This document shows, piece after piece, positions 6,625 to 8,100 of a stretch of 8,100 bases of DNA. The notes under the pieces were generated by a model. That model was not told where the DNA came from and made no database searches. It worked only from the letters and a program-made list of their open reading frames with translations. The stretch is from Woeseiaceae bacterium. Lineage in GTDB: Bacteria; Pseudomonadota; Gammaproteobacteria; Steroidobacterales; Woeseiaceae. Location of the stretch: assembly GCA_022866645.1 (NCBI GenBank), contig JALHUQ010000078.1, positions 1-8,100 of the forward strand, given 5' to 3'. A program made the translations under genes and the position numbers. Within the stretch, counting starts at the first letter, position 1, and each line of letters begins with the position of its first letter.

Positions 6625-7869
6625 ATGCTAAATCCAGTCGAACTCTTCATTGGGCTGCGCTATTTGAGGGCCAAACGGCGTACCCGATTCGTATCCTTTA
6701 TCACGCTCATATCCCTGCTCGGGATATCGCTGGGCGTGGCTGCTCTCATCGTCATTTTATCGGTGATGAACGGTTTTGAAGGCGAATTGCGCAATCGTTT
6801 GCTGAGTATGTCCGCGCACGGGTCGGTGGCGGCAGCCGATGGTACTACCGAGCAGTGGGAGTCCCTGATCGAGAAGGTTCAGGCTGAGCCCGGCGTCAGG
6901 GCGGCAGCTCCTCTGATACAAATGGAAGGCATGATTCAGTCCGGTAAGGACCTCGTAGCCGTCATGGTTCACGGCGTGGAACCAGGCTATGAGCGAGCGC
7001 TGTCGGGCGACATGATTAATATGGTCGACGGCAGCCTCGACGTTTTGCAGGCGGGTGAGCGCAGCATCATTCTTGGACGCATGCTCGCCTACGACCTGGG
7101 TGCTCATGTCGGCGATGCGGTCGTGCTGCTGGTGCCAAAACCGGTCGGTGACGGAACCTTGCAGCCGGTGCTCGAGCGATTCATCACGCGCGGCACGTTT
7201 GAAGCGGGACTGCAGGACCACGACGCGGTGCTGGCGCTGGTCCATGTCGACGACGTTGCGTCAATTCTCGGTCTCGGTGCCGCGGTCAACTCAGTGCGGT
7301 TCCGGGCGAATGATGTGATGGCTGCGCCGGCGATTGCCAGGTCGCTACAAGCCAAACTGGGGAATGACTACACGAGCAGTGACTGGACGATCGAGAACGG
7401 CAGCTATTTCCGGGCGATTCGGCTGGAGAAAACGATGATGTCGCTGATCCTGTCGCTCATCATTGGTGTTGCCGCATTTAATATCGTCGCCAGCCTCGTC
7501 ATGGTCGTTACAGACAAGACGACCGATATAGCCGTGCTTCGCACACTGGGCATGGGGCCTGCGGGCGTCGTAAAAGTGTTTTTCGTTCAGGGTGCCGTTA
7601 TTGGCTGGGCAGGAGTGGCGATCGGTGTTTTTCTGGGCGTCGTTCTGGCGATCAATGTACCGACACTGGTGCCGATACTGGAGCAGTTTTTTGGTTTCCA
7701 GATCATGCCGGGCGACGTCTATTACGTGACGAATATTCCATCCGAGCTCGAATCACAGGATGTTCTGGTTATCGCAATCTCTGCATTCGTCCTGACATCA
7801 CTCGCAACGCTGTATCCGGCGAGACGCGCTGCGCTGGTTAACCCCGCCGCCGCGTTGCGCTACGAGTAG
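6625..7869 (+). CDS. lolC: LolC/LolE-family lipoprotein-releasing ABC transporter permease
   Basis: Inner-membrane permease (414 residues) of the LolCDE complex, which extracts mature lipoproteins from the inner membrane and passes them to LolA. It has the family layout: one membrane helix (~22-47), a large periplasmic MacB-type domain (~48-265), then three helices (~271-296, 317-345, 378-397) of an FtsX-type core. Family motifs include LFIGLRYLRAKRR (7-19), VMNGFEGELRNRLL (47-60), DIAVLRTLG (301-309) and YPARRA (397-402). It mixes features: its start and its ALRYE ending recall E. coli LolC, while TDIAVLRTLG and DVYYVTNIPSEL recall LolE, so the lolC name rests partly on gene order. The ATG at 6625 gives an N-terminus aligned with E. 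coli LolC; the ribosome site is weak (GAG, close spacing), and a possible TGG-TTTAAT -10 at 6611-6616 would leave almost no leader. A second permease gene follows after 5 bases. Confidence 0.9.
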   Translation: MLNPVELFIGLRYLRAKRRTRFVSFITLISLLGISLGVAALIVILSVMNGFEGELRNRLLSMSAHGSVAAADGTTEQWESLIEKVQAEPGVRAAAPLIQMEGMIQSGKDLVAVMVHGVEPGYERALSGDMINMVDGSLDVLQAGERSIILGRMLAYDLGAHVGDAVVLLVPKPVGDGTLQPVLERFITRGTFEAGLQDHDAVLALVHVDDVASILGLGAAVNSVRFRANDVMAAPAIARSLQAKLGNDYTSSDWTIENGSYFRAIRLEKTMMSLILSLIIGVAAFNIVASLVMVVTDKTTDIAVLRTLGMGPAGVVKVFFVQGAVIGWAGVAIGVFLGVVLAINVPTLVPILEQFFGFQIMPGDVYYVTNIPSELESQDVLVIAISAFVLTSLATLYPARRAALVNPAAALRYE

Positions 7870-7874
7870 GTCCA

Positions 7875-8100
7875 ATGGGCAGCAGCTACGAATATTGGAT
7901 TGGCACTCGCTACGTGCGTTCACGCAGCAGTAACGGCTTTGTGTCTTTGATCTCTGCAATTTCGATGTTGGGCATCGCTATCGCTGTGACGGTATTGATT
8001 GTCGTAATGTCCGTCGTCAACGGTTTCGAGCGGGAACTAAAAGATCGGCTATTGGCGATGACCGCCCATGCCGTCATTGAGGGGGTCGACGGCGAGTTGG
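7875..8100 (+). CDS. Second LolC/LolE-family permease, 3' end missing
   Basis: The first 75 residues of a second lipoprotein-releasing permease, running off the window. It starts at ATG 7875, five bases after the previous stop, with AGG of the overlapping TAGGT as a likely ribosome site, so the pair is translationally coupled. The visible part contains YWIGTRYVRSRSSNGFVSL (7-25), a membrane helix at about 24-48, and VVNGFERELKDRLLAMTAHA (47-66), the same N-terminal pattern as the preceding gene. FVSLISAISMLGIAIAV resembles E. coli LolE more than LolC, which suggests the LolE partner of a heterodimer, but the diagnostic periplasmic part is not visible. No lolD ATPase gene lies between the two permeases; it may follow downstream. 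Confidence 0.9.
   Translation, partial: MGSSYEYWIGTRYVRSRSSNGFVSLISAISMLGIAIAVTVLIVVMSVVNGFERELKDRLLAMTAHAVIEGVDGEL

Noticed and set aside
6757..7245. Minus-strand open frame of 162 codons
   Set aside because: Antisense to the Lol permease gene, with no family resemblance; a shadow frame.

Overview
The window looks like core chromosome of a gammaproteobacterium. The basis is protein resemblance: a NagZ, a CsiV-type periplasmic protein beside Mfd, and a LolC/LolE-type permease pair, a neighbourhood also seen in vibrios and pseudomonads. I cannot name the genus. There is no sign of a prophage, IS element, CRISPR array, tRNA or rRNA, and every base lies in a gene or in a gap shorter than about 140 bases.

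Layout: bases 1-954 (+) hold nagZ, truncated at its 5' side by the window edge. One base after its stop begins a 291-residue PAS + GGDEF-fold protein (956-1831, +) whose catalytic GGDEF motif has decayed while an RxxD inhibitory-site motif remains. This gene meets a leftward operon tail to tail, with a 15-base overlap. That operon is mfd (6107-2640, -) followed by a csiV-like gene (2623-1817, -). Upstream of mfd lie two intrinsic terminators in tandem (6159-6222), built from mutually inverted copies of one hairpin. They end a small leftward gene (6522-6247, -) for a secreted 91-residue protein with a BamE/SmpA-like core. A 102-base divergent control region with a candidate CRP-type palindrome separates it from a rightward pair of lipoprotein-releasing permease genes (6625-7869, and 7875 to the window end).

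Functional theme: most genes serve the envelope. NagZ recycles peptidoglycan, CsiV supports peptidoglycan synthesis in Vibrio, LolC/E-type permeases release lipoproteins toward the outer membrane, and the small BamE-like protein is predicted to be periplasmic. Mfd (transcription-coupled repair) is the exception. No wholly new system is evident. The points most worth a second look are the probable c-di-GMP-receptor-like degenerate GGDEF protein coupled to nagZ, the tandem inverted terminators, the candidate CRP site, and two adjacent Lol permeases without a lolD between them.
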